From Limisphaerales bacterium (GTDB taxonomy: Bacteria > Verrucomicrobiota > Verrucomicrobiia > Limisphaerales > UBA11358): a stretch of 56,769 nucleotides of DNA. The notes below the pieces were generated by a model. The model did not search any database. It worked only from the letters and a program-made list of their open reading frames with translations, and had not been told where the DNA came from. The position numbers were made by a program, and so were the translations under genes. Location of the stretch: positions 1 through 56,769 of the forward strand of contig PLAY01000046.1 of the NCBI GenBank assembly GCA_003134375.1, written 5' to 3'. Positions 35,169 to 42,786 of this stretch are shown piece after piece. Position 1 is the stretch's first letter, and every line of letters starts with the position of its first letter.

Positions 35169-35510
35169 CTAGGGGTTTGGATGTGTGTTGATCTTTCCCA
35201 AAACATCCATCAGGCGGCTATATGACAAGTCAAAAAGACGAGAAGGCGAGATTGGAACCGGCAACTCTCCTAAATCAGGAAAACCAGCCTGTTGCCAGCG
35301 GGCGAGCGCATTTTTTAGAGCATGGCACTGTTGGGCGGTTTTACCCTCCGCCAGCCACTCAAATTCCGAAGCACAGACCATTGTCGTCGCTAAAAAGCCT
35401 TTCAATGTCAGGCAAGGTTTATGGCGTTGCGAATGTGAAGTTGTGTCGGTTGCGGGTGCCGAAGGGCTGCGATGAGCCGCAATATCACTATCATTTTGAT
35501 GTTTTATCAT
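35169..35510 (-). CDS. Possible hypothetical protein in the transposon
   Basis: This 113-residue frame has a plausible helical C-terminal part (SEFEWLAEGKTAQQCHALKNA, RLFDLSYSRLMDVLGKI). The first 40 residues are Ser/Thr/His-rich and less convincing. It ends 5 bp from the convergent lipoprotein gene. No family recognised. Confidence 0.3.
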   Translation of the reverse strand: MIKHQNDSDIAAHRSPSAPATDTTSHSQRHKPCLTLKGFLATTMVCASEFEWLAEGKTAQQCHALKNALARWQQAGFPDLGELPVPISPSRLFDLSYSRLMDVLGKINTHPNP

Positions 35511-35512
35511 AG

Positions 35513-35583
35513 GTATAGATTTAATGGAAACCTTCCGTGTGAGTTACCGGCTTGGCTGGAAGGCGTGTTCCAAGCCGGGAAAT
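35513..35583. repeat. Structured repeat copy 2 (possible pseudoknot RNA)
   Basis: The arms are CCTTCC (35531) with GGAAGG (35558), and CCGGCTTGG (35547) with CCAAGCCGG (35570). Compared with copy 1, one C-G pair has become T-A with both partners changed, so the pairing is kept. A separate strong hairpin (GCCGCCGGACT/AGTCCGGCGGC) follows at about 35590-35617. Confidence 0.65.
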
Positions 35584-35675
35584 AATTTTGCCGCCGGACT
35601 CCGAAAAGTCCGGCGGCATTTGCAGACAAACTGACCAAAGGCGAGCGCGCGGCGCTCGCAAAACTAACTAGGGAA

Positions 35676-35834
35676 ATGAAGGCAGTTTTGAAGAAGGCTG
35701 GCATCAAGCGTGTCCGACCTGGCATAGTAAGGAAGCAATCCGGCGTCGTATTTTCTCTGACCGGCCCGACGAGTGACGACGTGTTTTTGGCGAAGGCGGA
35801 GCTTGATAAACATAACTATCCCCAGCGGCGTTAG
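35676..35834 (+). CDS. Possible 52-residue protein in the transposon
   Basis: The frame MKAVLKKAGIKRVRPGIVRK and on to a YPQRR end looks protein-like. The same frame stays open upstream for about 90 bases (LTKGERAALAKLTRE), without an ATG. It competes with a frame on the opposite strand at 35704-36051. Only one is likely to be real. Confidence 0.3.
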   Translation: MKAVLKKAGIKRVRPGIVRKQSGVVFSLTGPTSDDVFLAKAELDKHNYPQRR

Positions 35835-36051
35835 ACACGAGCGTTCCGCAGTTTTTAATAACCCGGCCAGTTGTTGTGTCGTGGAATTCAACCGGGATCG
35901 GGCGAAGTTTGGTCTTCGGCAAGCCAGCGGAAAGGTTCCGCTTTGGTTTCCGTGGTGTTTTTTCGGTGAGCTTGATAACATCCTGCATGATCGCATGTGC
36001 AAGCTGGTTCGTGTCAGTTGGCTGTTTGAGTCTGTGATTTTTATTTTTCAT
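35704..36051 (-). CDS. Possible hypothetical protein at the transposon right end
   Basis: The 115-residue frame starts MKNKNHRLKQPTDTNQLAHA and has a credible N-terminal half (AIMQDVIKLTEKTPRKPKRN). The C-terminal third is Arg/Ser-rich and overlaps another candidate frame on the plus strand. It begins 34 bp inside the terminal inverted repeat. Confidence 0.35.
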   Translation of the reverse strand: MKNKNHRLKQPTDTNQLAHAIMQDVIKLTEKTPRKPKRNLSAGLPKTKLRPIPVEFHDTTTGRVIKNCGTLVSNAAGDSYVYQAPPSPKTRRHSSGRSEKIRRRIASLLCQVGHA

Positions 36052-36140
36052 CCCTGCATTTTAGCAGGGATTTTAGCCGGGTGGAAAAAATCAGGATTCA
36101 AAATAGCCCAACGCCGGATTTGACAACTTCTCCAGCCAAT

Positions 36141-36325
36141 ATGAATTCACGCGTGAAGAGCAATTGTTTCGCAATCTTTTTATCCACCCTGTTCTGGTCA
36201 ACTTCCTTTGCCGCCGACACATTTCGCGTTGCCACTTACAACGTCGAAAATTATCTGGATCAGCCGACCGAATCGCGTCCGCACCCGAAATCCGCCAGGG
36301 CCAGGGCCAAGGTCTGCGAAAGCAT
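36141..36325 (+). pseudogene. Secreted endonuclease/exonuclease/phosphatase gene, 5' part (split by element)
   Basis: The first 61 codons encode a signal peptide (AIFLSTLFWSTSFAAD) and the family start DTFRVATYNVENYLD. The reading frame then enters the integrated element at the 12-bp core and stops at 36386 as a chimera of about 81 residues. Removal of 36314-45537 joins it in frame to the 3' part at 45538-46297 (KVCESI | CALNPDVIALEEMG), giving a protein of about 310 residues. The transposon insertion 17 bp upstream may also have cut off its promoter. Confidence 0.9.
36314..36325. other. attL core
   Basis: CTGCGAAAGCAT, identical to 45538-45549. The similarity continues imperfectly for a few bases (TTGTTCG here, CTGCGCG at the right end), as expected if the element carries its own version of the target. 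Confidence 0.88.
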
Positions 36326-36348
36326 TTGTTCGGCGTTTCGCTTGTCAC

Positions 36349-36484
36349 TGGCAATCATGCCGAAAATGCCAATAAAACACGCATAAACAAAAGGTTTTAT
36401 GATTGCCGTGCAGACTCTCGCCAATGGCAACCAATGGCAACCAATAGAAGCGAATAAGGCAAAATATGGCAACCGTTGGCAACC
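36349..36484. repeat. TGGCAACC direct repeats near the left end (possible integrase arm sites)
   Basis: TGGCAACC occurs at 36425, 36435, 36467 and 36477; TGGCAATC occurs at 36349. Related copies lie inside the right end: TGTCAACC at 45472, TGGCAACT at 45483 and TGGCAATC at 45523. Short repeats at both ends of an integrase-driven element fit arm-type binding sites. Confidence 0.6.
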
Positions 36485-36722
36485 GCTGGCCGCGTTTCAG
36501 GGCGTCCGGTGGGCGCGGTGGGCGTCTTTGTGCCTGCAAGGGGCGGCGCTCGCTGCCCTGCTTACGCAGCGAAGCGGGGCGGGCGGTGTAGTGCGGCCTG
36601 TAACGGCTTGAAGTCATCAAAATCCTGCTTGCGGTTCCCCATATCAGGACAAGCTGGGCGTCGGAAACGCTCGCCAGCGGGCAACGTAGCGCGAAGTTTC
36701 AGCCGCCGAGATCCAAAATCGT
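36485..36722. other. GC-rich left-end segment of the element, no gene
   Basis: I see no credible frame here. The segment is very G/C-rich (for example GGGCGCGGTGGGCG). It could hold a packaging or regulatory site; there is no direct proof. It lies beyond the operon terminator. Confidence 0.35.
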
Positions 36723-36758
36723 AAAAAAGAGACGCCCAAAGCTTTCACCCTGGGCGTC
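36723..36758 (-). terminator. Terminator of the element's late genes
   Basis: On the minus strand GACGCCCA pairs with TGGGCGTC (8 bp, perfect), followed by TCTTTTTT. It lies about 155 bp after the capsid stop codon. Confidence 0.8.
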
Positions 36759-36913
36759 GGTGCATTGAATCCGCGCCGCGCCATGCGTGCCCGGACTCGA
36801 AATTTATTGCCGGTGTGTTGTATGAGTTCCACACGCGGCAAAGCGTTCACCGCGACAGGCGGGAACGATTTCGCGGCGCAGAAAATGAACCGGAACGCGC
36901 CGCAAAATTCTTT

Positions 36914-38032
36914 TTATTGTGCTCCGCTGTCCGCCGAGACGCAGAATGAAACGGGGTGACGAACGCATACGTCGGCGTAGGTGTGAACGGTGATTCTCAT
37001 TTCCGCGTTCACATCGAGGCTGAAGGGATTGACTATGACATCAACGCCACGGCCCCACATGCCAAGGATAACTTCCGCCCAGTTTCCAAAAAACGCCTGA
37101 TTGTTAAAAACCTGATTTGTCGTCGCGGCGCGGTAGCCGTTCACGTTGCCGTCATTGGTCGCATCATTCGGGCCGAGTGTTTCCCATAAGAAGATGGGCA
37201 CGGTCGTTGAAACGCCGGTTCCAGTCTTGGCGATCTGCTTCCAGCGGTTGCGCGTCGAGGGTGAGACTACAAAGCCAAATTTGCCGTCGGGCACGTCGGC
37301 GTTGGCGGTGGCCAATGCCGCCTCGAAATTCAAAAGCGTTTGCCAGCTCGCCGGGCCGCCAAAGAGAAGCGAGCCGATTCCGGTAGTGTTCAAAATTCCA
37401 GTTGGCTCGCTGGCCGCGCCTTGCCCGTTCAAAATGAAGTAATCCAGTTTGATGCCGACTTGTGCGGCAAGGTCGGCGCGTATCCAGTTTTCAACGGCAA
37501 CCGAGGATTGCAAAACCAGTTGGCGCGAGTATTGGACGGAAGCGGTCGCCCGCTTCGGACTCATTAGAATTTGATCGAGCGTTTGAGTGCTCGGCACGGT
37601 AACGCCGGTTTCCGTTTGCGCTGAAACTGTCGCCGGGGCCGTTTCGCGGGGCAATGCCACGTTGCCGGTCAAGCCGTCCCAGACGGTAGCGCCAAGCCGG
37701 ATGGCGGTCGTTTTATTTCGTAGAACGGGAATGACGCTTGGTTCAACGTCGGTTTGCACGAACGCGCCGCCCTGCCCGAAAGTGTTCACGTTCAAATCGC
37801 GCGTGTGCGTGGGTGCGAGCACGTCCCAGGGGATGCCCACGCCTTCGACCGATGCCGTCCCCAGCTTGGAACGGGAAAGCTCTTGGTGCATTTCCGCCTC
37901 GATTCCTTCAGGCTCGCGGCCACGTTCAATGCTGCGAAAAAGGCGGGCGACGGAGTAGCGGTTTATATCCTTGCGCGCCATGCCCACAAAAGCAGAGCGG
38001 TTTTTTATGTCAAAATCTGTGTCGGTAATCAT
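36914..38032 (-). CDS. HK97-fold major capsid protein
   Basis: This 372-residue protein has the HK97-family order: N-arm GGAFVQTDVEPSVIPVLRN, the E-loop/P-domain area GATVWDGLTGNVALPRETA, ASVQYSRQLVLQSSVAVENW for the spine helix, and FILNGQGAASEPTGILNTTG. A-domain strands follow (GKFGFVVSPSTRNRW). The region before the N-arm is only about 80 residues, without the long coiled-coil delta domain that acts as scaffold in phage HK97. I chose ATG 38032 over a TTG at 38041. It is the last gene of the operon. There is no adjoining protease or portal, so it is likely to assemble with help. Confidence 0.9.
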   Translation of the reverse strand: MITDTDFDIKNRSAFVGMARKDINRYSVARLFRSIERGREPEGIEAEMHQELSRSKLGTASVEGVGIPWDVLAPTHTRDLNVNTFGQGGAFVQTDVEPSVIPVLRNKTTAIRLGATVWDGLTGNVALPRETAPATVSAQTETGVTVPSTQTLDQILMSPKRATASVQYSRQLVLQSSVAVENWIRADLAAQVGIKLDYFILNGQGAASEPTGILNTTGIGSLLFGGPASWQTLLNFEAALATANADVPDGKFGFVVSPSTRNRWKQIAKTGTGVSTTVPIFLWETLGPNDATNDGNVNGYRAATTNQVFNNQAFFGNWAEVILGMWGRGVDVIVNPFSLDVNAEMRITVHTYADVCVRHPVSFCVSADSGAQ

Positions 38033-38066
38033 AGTTACCAACGCGGGAAAAGGGCGAAAAATTAAC

Positions 38067-38489
38067 CTAGGCGGCTTGCTGCGATTGTTCCCGCCATGCG
38101 CGGAGCCGCATCATTAAAGGGTATTTTTGACACAAATCGGCAATGGCCTGATTAACCGCCGGGGGTGTGATTCCAAGATGTTCGGCCAGTTCGCGCTGGC
38201 TGGCAAATGGCGTGCGCCGGGCCAGCCATGCGAAAAAAAAAACCCGCCGTTGCACCTGTTCGGCGGTGAGTTTTTCGGACGTGAGAAACTCGCAAATCAA
38301 ATCCAGCAATTCAGGCAGTTTGCTTTTTTGGTATTCCAGAGCCGCGCGTAAATCTTCAATCGCGGCGTCACGGTCAACGTCGGCAAAGTCAAAATCGGTT
38401 ACGGGCACGCGCTGGCCTCTGTCATCAAACGCAAAGCCAGCCTCGCCAGTGTGGGGCGGCTTGTGTTGGATGGACGGCGCGGCGCTCAC
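38067..38489 (-). CDS. HTH DNA-binding protein of the element
   Basis: This 140-residue protein has a helical middle (AAIEDLRAALEYQKSKLPEL) and a C-terminal helix-turn-helix (SQRELAEHLGITPPAVNQAI). It lies between the small terminase and the capsid gene, 7 bp after the former. It may regulate the late genes or help packaging; neither is shown. Confidence 0.65.
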   Translation of the reverse strand: MSAAPSIQHKPPHTGEAGFAFDDRGQRVPVTDFDFADVDRDAAIEDLRAALEYQKSKLPELLDLICEFLTSEKLTAEQVQRRVFFFAWLARRTPFASQRELAEHLGITPPAVNQAIADLCQKYPLMMRLRAWREQSQQAA

Positions 38490-38496
38490 TTAAAAC

Positions 38497-38976
38497 TTAT
38501 TCGGCGGTTTTTTTCTTGCTGGCCGTTTGTGATTTTTGTTCCGCGTCGGCGCGATAGCTGATTGCCTTTGACAGTTCGCTCAACGCCTCGGTGACTTCGC
38601 CGTCCACCAGCACGCGCACGTCATGCGTAATCAGGCCGCGTGATTCAAGATTGTGGCCGGCGGAAAGGAGCCGTGACTTCATCATCAAAACCACGTCACT
38701 CCACGCCTCGATAACATCCTCAGTCGGGATGCTGTTGCCTTGCTCCAGGGCTAGCTTCAATTCTTCCCGGCTGGCGCGGGCCGCGTCGAAACGTCTTTTC
38801 GCTTCGTCGAGTTGCCGCGAATGGAAATGCCGAAACAACGCTTTCAAAACCGCGTCGGCGTCGGGCCATTCGCCTTTGGATTTTTGGGGCAGGATGTTTT
38901 CGCGGGTCAACTGATCGAGCCGTCGCGCGGTCAATCCGCACACTTCACTAAGTTTTTTCGTGTTCATTGTGTTCAT
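38497..38976 (-). CDS. Nu1-like phage terminase small subunit
   Basis: This 159-residue protein has a winged-helix start typical of lambda Nu1 homologues (KLSEVCGLTARRLDQLTREN, then WPDADAVLKALFRHF), followed by a long helix (EAKRRFDAARASREELKLAL) and the EDVIEAWSDVVLMMKSRLLS segment seen in this family. Small terminases choose the DNA to be packaged. In satellites they redirect a helper's large terminase. The ATG at 38976 overlaps the previous stop (ATGA). Confidence 0.82.
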   Translation of the reverse strand: MNTMNTKKLSEVCGLTARRLDQLTRENILPQKSKGEWPDADAVLKALFRHFHSRQLDEAKRRFDAARASREELKLALEQGNSIPTEDVIEAWSDVVLMMKSRLLSAGHNLESRGLITHDVRVLVDGEVTEALSELSKAISYRADAEQKSQTASKKKTAE

Positions 38977-39224
38977 AAAGTGGGAAAAGAAACTTTGATT
39001 TGCTCTGTGGGCGGGCAATGAAAGCGACTTCGGTCACCAGCCCTTGACCATGCTGGACAGAACCTTTTACTCGTTGTGGCTTGGTTACTTATGAATGTTA
39101 CCCTGTAACCCGTGCGTAACACTGACAATCCAACCGCCCGGAAGCCAGCGGCGTTAGCCCGTGCAATGGTGCGGACAAGCTCGCTGGCTGGCACTGTGCG
39201 CGTGACAAAGGGTTCAAGGCTCAT
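38973..39224 (-). CDS. Small hypothetical protein of the element, 83 residues
   Basis: The frame starts MSLEPFVTRTVPASELVRTI. It has one probable helix (ELVRTIARANAAGFRAVGLS) and a basic, cysteine-containing end. It starts 1 bp after the previous stop, and its TGA overlaps the terminase start, which supports translation. No family recognised. Confidence 0.55.
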   Translation of the reverse strand: MSLEPFVTRTVPASELVRTIARANAAGFRAVGLSVLRTGYRVTFISNQATTSKRFCPAWSRAGDRSRFHCPPTEQIKVSFPTL

Positions 39225-39225
39225 G

Positions 39226-39456
39226 TCATTGCGGGATTCGTGGGCCGTGAATGGTGATCGGTTCGCGGCGTGACGCTGGCCAGCGGATTTCGATTTCCGT
39301 TTTACCGGCTGAAGGAAGTGGCCGCACTGATTCAACTTTGCCGCCTGCCAGTTCGATCTGCTCGCGCCAGTATCCGGATTCATAAATCCTGCATTGGAAG
39401 TAATGCGGCCAGGTCATTAACAAGGGATGCGGGATTTCAATTTCAGGTGTTTTCAT
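39226..39456 (-). CDS. Small hypothetical protein of the element, 76 residues
   Basis: The frame starts MKTPEIEIPHP, nearly the same start as the element's ligase (MNTPEIIIPRP), although the rest differs. Trp and Tyr are frequent (TWPHYFQCRIYESGYWREQ). Function unknown. It is the first gene after the GTCTC-rich gap and might open the late gene block. Confidence 0.5.
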   Translation of the reverse strand: MKTPEIEIPHPLLMTWPHYFQCRIYESGYWREQIELAGGKVESVRPLPSAGKTEIEIRWPASRREPITIHGPRIPQ

Positions 39457-39528
39457 TGGTGACTCCTTTGTCAGCAGGGGTGTTTTGGTTGGCGTTGGTG
39501 GTTTGTGAAAATCTCAACGCCCGCCGGT

Positions 39529-39617
39529 TGTCTCTGTCTCTCCCCCTACGGGGTAGAGAGACAGGAGACACGTCTCCGGCTTGTCTCCGGCTTGTCTCTG
39601 GAGAATCGGCGGAGACA
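39529..39617. repeat. GTCTC-rich palindrome and tandem repeats in the element
   Basis: TGTCTCTGTCTCT (39529) faces AGAGAGACAGGAGACA around CCCC-CTAC-GGGG, giving a long hairpin. Next come tandem GTCTCCGGCTT units (from 39572), a GTCTCTGG and a GGAGACA. The same TGTCTCC/GGAGACA words make a perfect 18-bp palindrome at 42070-42087. This region may be an origin, a partition site or an attenuator between early and late genes. Confidence 0.6.
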
Positions 39618-39620
39618 AAG

Positions 39621-41690
39621 CTATTTGCGGAAGTAGGTTTCATGCGATTTGTTGAACGTGATTTTTTTGGACTGTTCGGCGCGGGCGATATAGCGGTAAG
39701 CACTGCCCCGGTAGCATCCGCAATCATCCATGATGGACTTGGCGAGCGCGGCCTTGCTGCTACCCGTCACGGTGCACAATTCTCGCACGCGGTCGGGGTT
39801 CATCAGCGGAGTATTGTCTTTCGAGCCGGTGATATCCCGTTCCCATTGGCTTACATCCACGGTCGGGTCACACTCATAAATCATAGTGTCGGGATTCAAC
39901 CGCACGGCGAAGGTTTGAAACTCGCGGCCATTGGAGCATTTCCCGCACGCGATGATTAAGCGGTCGTTGCTGTCGGGGTCAACTGGCGCAAGATTGATTT
40001 GCCCGCGTGCCCAAGCGTGAAGCATTTTTGAATTTCGAGCGAAACTGGCGCGGTCGTAGCCGGTCGCCTTGGCCGCGCCGCCTCTGCCGGTGATCGCATG
40101 ATGCAGGACGATGATTGCCCGCTTCGGATTTCCTCGACGGCACAAGCGCGAAAGTGATTGCAGCGTCAATTTCATGTCGGCGTCTTTGTTCAAGTCGCCA
40201 GCGGCGAAGTCGGCCAGCGGGTCAACGGCAATTCCGTCCGGTTTGTGCTTTTGGATTGCGGCCTCGATTCGGGCAACCGCGTCCGGGTCATCCAGGTTCA
40301 CAAATGCGTCACTATCCGTTTCGACCGTGTGAATGGTCACGCGCTCCGTGAAACGCGGCCAATCGTCACCAAGCCATGCTTTCAGCGGCGCGAAGTCTTG
40401 TTGCAATCGGCGGTTGCTGTTTTCGGTTTGCAGGACAAGCCATTTCATTTCCGGCTTGAACGTGTCGAATGTCAGAAACCTACGGGCACCGGCAATGCAG
40501 GCCAGCATCAGCAAAAGCAACCGGGATTTGCCCACGCCTCCGGCACCAAGCAAAGCGAGTTGCCCGCCGTCATCAAGTAGGTGGTCGCCAAGCATCCGGT
40601 CGCTGTCATCAAACCGCATGGCGAGAATTTCATCCGGTGTGCGGATTGTGAATCCCTTTTCGCTGGCGGCCTGCTCAATTTCTTCGCCCAGATACCCGGC
40701 AGCAATGTCCGCCCGTTTTGAACCTGGCGCGGCTGCCTTTTCAGCTTTTCCGATTTCACTTCGCAGCCGGTGGTTTTTTTCCGCTACTGCGGATTCACAA
40801 GTTTTGTGAAGGCAAAAAATCGTCGGCACACGGTCAAGATGCACCTGACATTCGTGCGGCTTTTCTCCGGTGGTGTGGTGTGCTTCACCGGGGCAATGGC
40901 AGTCGCCTAGAACTTCATCTTGCCACTCCACCGTGCCCAGAACGCGCTCTGCGATGGCGCGACGAGATTCAGCGGCGGCGGATGGCGCTATTTTCACCGT
41001 TGCCGCTGGTGTTGGTTTTATTTCTTCCGCTGGCTGGCTGAAATCCACCGGCAATTCAACCGCGTTCGGATTTAGGCAAGCATCTGGATCATGGCTGGCA
41101 AAACAAAGTCGTGTGAAATCTTCTAGCTTGTCAATTTCCACGCCCGTTAAATCTTGAACGCGAGCGGACACGGCAGCAAACGCCGCTTTGTATTCTTCCG
41201 CGGTTTTGCAAATCGGCACGCGGTAAATCGCCTTCAATCCCTCGCCGGTGGGCGATACAAAAAGAGAATAGACGTGCGGATCATCGCGGAGCGTGCCGCG
41301 AATTTCCGAAAGCCTGTCGCCTAGCAAATCCAAGTCGGCTTGAAATAAGCCGGTGAATTTCGGCGTTGCTTTTTTGTCACGCATCGGCAGAACACCGGCG
41401 AAAGACACACACGGAAGCTTTTTCTTTTGCGTGTCCACCGTGCGTTTTGCCTGTGAGTATTCAACGCCTCGACTTAAAGCTCGCTGAAAGCGTTCGCGGA
41501 TTTCCTCGACAAGTCTTTTGTGCTCATTGCCTTTGGTGCTGGCGATGAACTGCGCGGCGGGAATATCCGTTGGCAGGTTTTCGTAAGCGTTTTTGAAAAA
41601 CGAAACGAGCGGGTTAAACTCTACGCTGCCGCCGTCGAGGTGTTTGACGTTTTCCAACCGGGCCGGGTCAAGTGAGATTGAATCATTCAT
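39621..41690 (-). CDS. Primase-helicase-like replication protein
   Basis: This 689-residue protein has an N-terminal VirE-N/BT4734-like domain: KFTGLFQADLDLL, VSPTGEGLKAIYRVP and FTRLCFASHDPDACLNPNAV. A cysteine/histidine stretch follows (CHCPGEAHHTTG to CLHKTC), possibly zinc-binding. A RepA/RecA-like ATPase comes next, with Walker A LGAGGVGKSRLL near residue 382, Walker B PDGIAVDPLADF and IIVLHHAITGRGG. The C-terminus looks like a helix-turn-helix. It probably starts and unwinds replication of the excised element. Its ATG overlaps the stop of the upstream gene. Confidence 0.82.
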   Translation of the reverse strand: MNDSISLDPARLENVKHLDGGSVEFNPLVSFFKNAYENLPTDIPAAQFIASTKGNEHKRLVEEIRERFQRALSRGVEYSQAKRTVDTQKKKLPCVSFAGVLPMRDKKATPKFTGLFQADLDLLGDRLSEIRGTLRDDPHVYSLFVSPTGEGLKAIYRVPICKTAEEYKAAFAAVSARVQDLTGVEIDKLEDFTRLCFASHDPDACLNPNAVELPVDFSQPAEEIKPTPAATVKIAPSAAAESRRAIAERVLGTVEWQDEVLGDCHCPGEAHHTTGEKPHECQVHLDRVPTIFCLHKTCESAVAEKNHRLRSEIGKAEKAAAPGSKRADIAAGYLGEEIEQAASEKGFTIRTPDEILAMRFDDSDRMLGDHLLDDGGQLALLGAGGVGKSRLLLLMLACIAGARRFLTFDTFKPEMKWLVLQTENSNRRLQQDFAPLKAWLGDDWPRFTERVTIHTVETDSDAFVNLDDPDAVARIEAAIQKHKPDGIAVDPLADFAAGDLNKDADMKLTLQSLSRLCRRGNPKRAIIVLHHAITGRGGAAKATGYDRASFARNSKMLHAWARGQINLAPVDPDSNDRLIIACGKCSNGREFQTFAVRLNPDTMIYECDPTVDVSQWERDITGSKDNTPLMNPDRVRELCTVTGSSKAALAKSIMDDCGCYRGSAYRYIARAEQSKKITFNKSHETYFRK

Positions 41691-42343
41691 CGCGTCCGGT
41701 CTCCTGCTTCACTGACCTCCTGCTCCAGCCATTGCATGACAGATTTCTTGAACTTCTCCTTGTTCACAACCACTACACCCTTGTGCAGACTCAGAATCCA
41801 ACCGAAAAATAAACCGCGTTTCTCCGGTGTCGCTCCCCGTGAATACCACCAATCCTCGGCTCTCTTTTTGTCGCTCATTGCGGCGGGAAAAATGCACTTG
41901 GGATTTAGTCCAGCTTCCGGCGCTGGTGCTGGCGACGCGGCAATCTTGATGTCCTTGGCCGTCAACTCGCGCCCGGCGAACTTGGACTTCACCACGGCGG
42001 ATTTAAGAACCGTCTCACGCTGCTCTTTTGGCACCTTCACCAGTTCGCGCGCTACCCGTTCGGATGGAATGTCTCCCGCGGGAGACAAATCTTTTGCGAT
42101 GCCAGCGGCTTCAATCAGCCGGTGAGCATGGGCACGTTTGAACCCCCACTTCTGGACGCAGTAATCCTCAAAAGTTTTGAAGTCGCATTTGTAAAGCCGT
42201 GAATCCCGAATTTCAGCCAGCGCGGTTCCTACTTCAATGAAGGTCTGCCGTCCAGCCTCGATGATTTTTTCCAGTTCAATCAGCCTCTTGGATTCGTCAA
42301 GGGTGATCGGCTCGGTGCTAAGTGTAGTGATTGGATCATTCAT
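41687..42343 (-). CDS. ParB-like/phage DNA-binding protein
   Basis: This 218-residue protein contains LIELEKIIEAGRQTFIEVG, then ALAEIRDSRLYKCDFKTFED and YCVQKWGFKRAHAHRLIEAA. That segment is shared by many plasmid and phage proteins that resemble the HTH part of ParB. Its own coding sequence carries the perfect palindrome TGTCTCCCGCGGGAGACA, so self-binding is conceivable. The start at 42343 overlaps the 49-residue ORF before it by 8 bases. The C-terminal half is unlike anything I know. Confidence 0.65.
   Translation of the reverse strand: MNDPITTLSTEPITLDESKRLIELEKIIEAGRQTFIEVGTALAEIRDSRLYKCDFKTFEDYCVQKWGFKRAHAHRLIEAAGIAKDLSPAGDIPSERVARELVKVPKEQRETVLKSAVVKSKFAGRELTAKDIKIAASPAPAPEAGLNPKCIFPAAMSDKKRAEDWWYSRGATPEKRGLFFGWILSLHKGVVVVNKEKFKKSVMQWLEQEVSEAGDRTR
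42070..42087. promoter_or_regulatory. Perfect 18-bp palindrome inside the ParB-like gene
   Basis: TGTCTCCCGCGGGAGACA is fully self-complementary. Related GTCTC words cluster at 39529-39617. It could be a parS-like or iteron-like binding site. Confidence 0.5.
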
Positions 42344-42485
42344 CTTGTGCAACTCCCTTCCGCCGTTTCCGGTTGCTGAGAATGTCACCGATTTTTAAAC
42401 CCGGCACCCAGCCGCGCTGAATGAGTTTGCGGATTTTGGCTTTCTCGGTGCCAGTGGCCGCGCTGAATCTTCGTGAAGATTTCAT
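42336..42485 (-). CDS. 49-residue basic ORF of the element
   Basis: The frame starts MKSSRRFSAATGTEKAKIRK and is strongly basic (17 or so Arg/Lys). Its ATG overlaps the stop of the ORF before it (ATGA), and its end overlaps the ParB-like start. The chain of overlaps is the main evidence. It may bind DNA. Confidence 0.45.
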   Translation of the reverse strand: MKSSRRFSAATGTEKAKIRKLIQRGWVPGLKIGDILSNRKRRKGVAQDE

Positions 42486-42643
42486 TGACGGGGCCAACCT
42501 TCTGCCGGGGTTTGACTTGGACGCCGGGCCGGGCGTGTTTTGTCCAAGATTTTTTGTTGGTTCGGTTTGCGGCCGTTTTTCAGGATGAACATGACACCCT
42601 CGGCGCTGTTAATGGATGGGTACTTTTTGGACGAAGTTTTCAT
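42482..42643 (-). CDS. 53-residue ORF of the element
   Basis: The frame starts MKTSSKKYPSINSAEGVMFI and ends in a Pro/Arg-rich tail. It is linked by ATGA overlaps on both sides. No motif recognised. Confidence 0.45.
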   Translation of the reverse strand: MKTSSKKYPSINSAEGVMFILKNGRKPNQQKILDKTRPARRPSQTPAEGWPRQ

Positions 42644-42786
42644 TTTTGTTTGATGGATGGATTTTTCAACGGTGGCAACCGTTTGCCGGTTCGTAAAATG
42701 TGCGCGGCTCGGCGGTAAAGCCCGGCGATAAACTGGCCGGGCGTCTGGTTTCCGATGGCGATGAATTTGGGGCGCGGTGTTTTCAT
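42640..42786 (-). CDS. 48-residue ORF of the element
   Basis: The frame starts MKTPRPKFIAIGNQTPGQFI with a helix-like centre (QFIAGLYRRAAHILRTG). Both ends are ATGA overlaps with neighbours. No motif recognised. Confidence 0.45.
   Translation of the reverse strand: MKTPRPKFIAIGNQTPGQFIAGLYRRAAHILRTGKRLPPLKNPSIKQK

Larger units (their letters stand above)
33329..36115 (-). mobile_element. IS1-family transposon with passenger genes (2.79 kb)
   Basis: The ends are 31-bp inverted repeats, 33329-33359 and 36085-36115, identical at 28 positions and starting GGCGTTGGGCTATTTTG. They are flanked by the direct 8-bp duplication GGATTTGA (33321-33328 and 36116-36123), the length expected for IS1-family insertion. 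The transposase stop codon lies inside the left repeat. Beyond the transposase the unit carries a membrane protein, a lipoprotein, further small ORFs and two copies of a structured repeat. The right end is 25 bp before an ATG (TSD end to ATG 17 bp), so it may separate that gene from its promoter. Confidence 0.93.

Noticed and set aside
34696..35583. Repeats as integron attC sites
   Set aside because: No RYYYAAC and GTTRRRY pair is found at the ends, and no integron integrase is near. The pairing is interleaved, not a simple imperfect palindrome.
36644..36850. 68-residue minus-strand ORF after the capsid gene
   Set aside because: It runs through the operon terminator and has no protein-like pattern.
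39529..39617. GTCTC repeats as a CRISPR remnant
   Set aside because: The units are only about 11-12 bp, adjacent and partly palindromic, without spacers and without cas genes.
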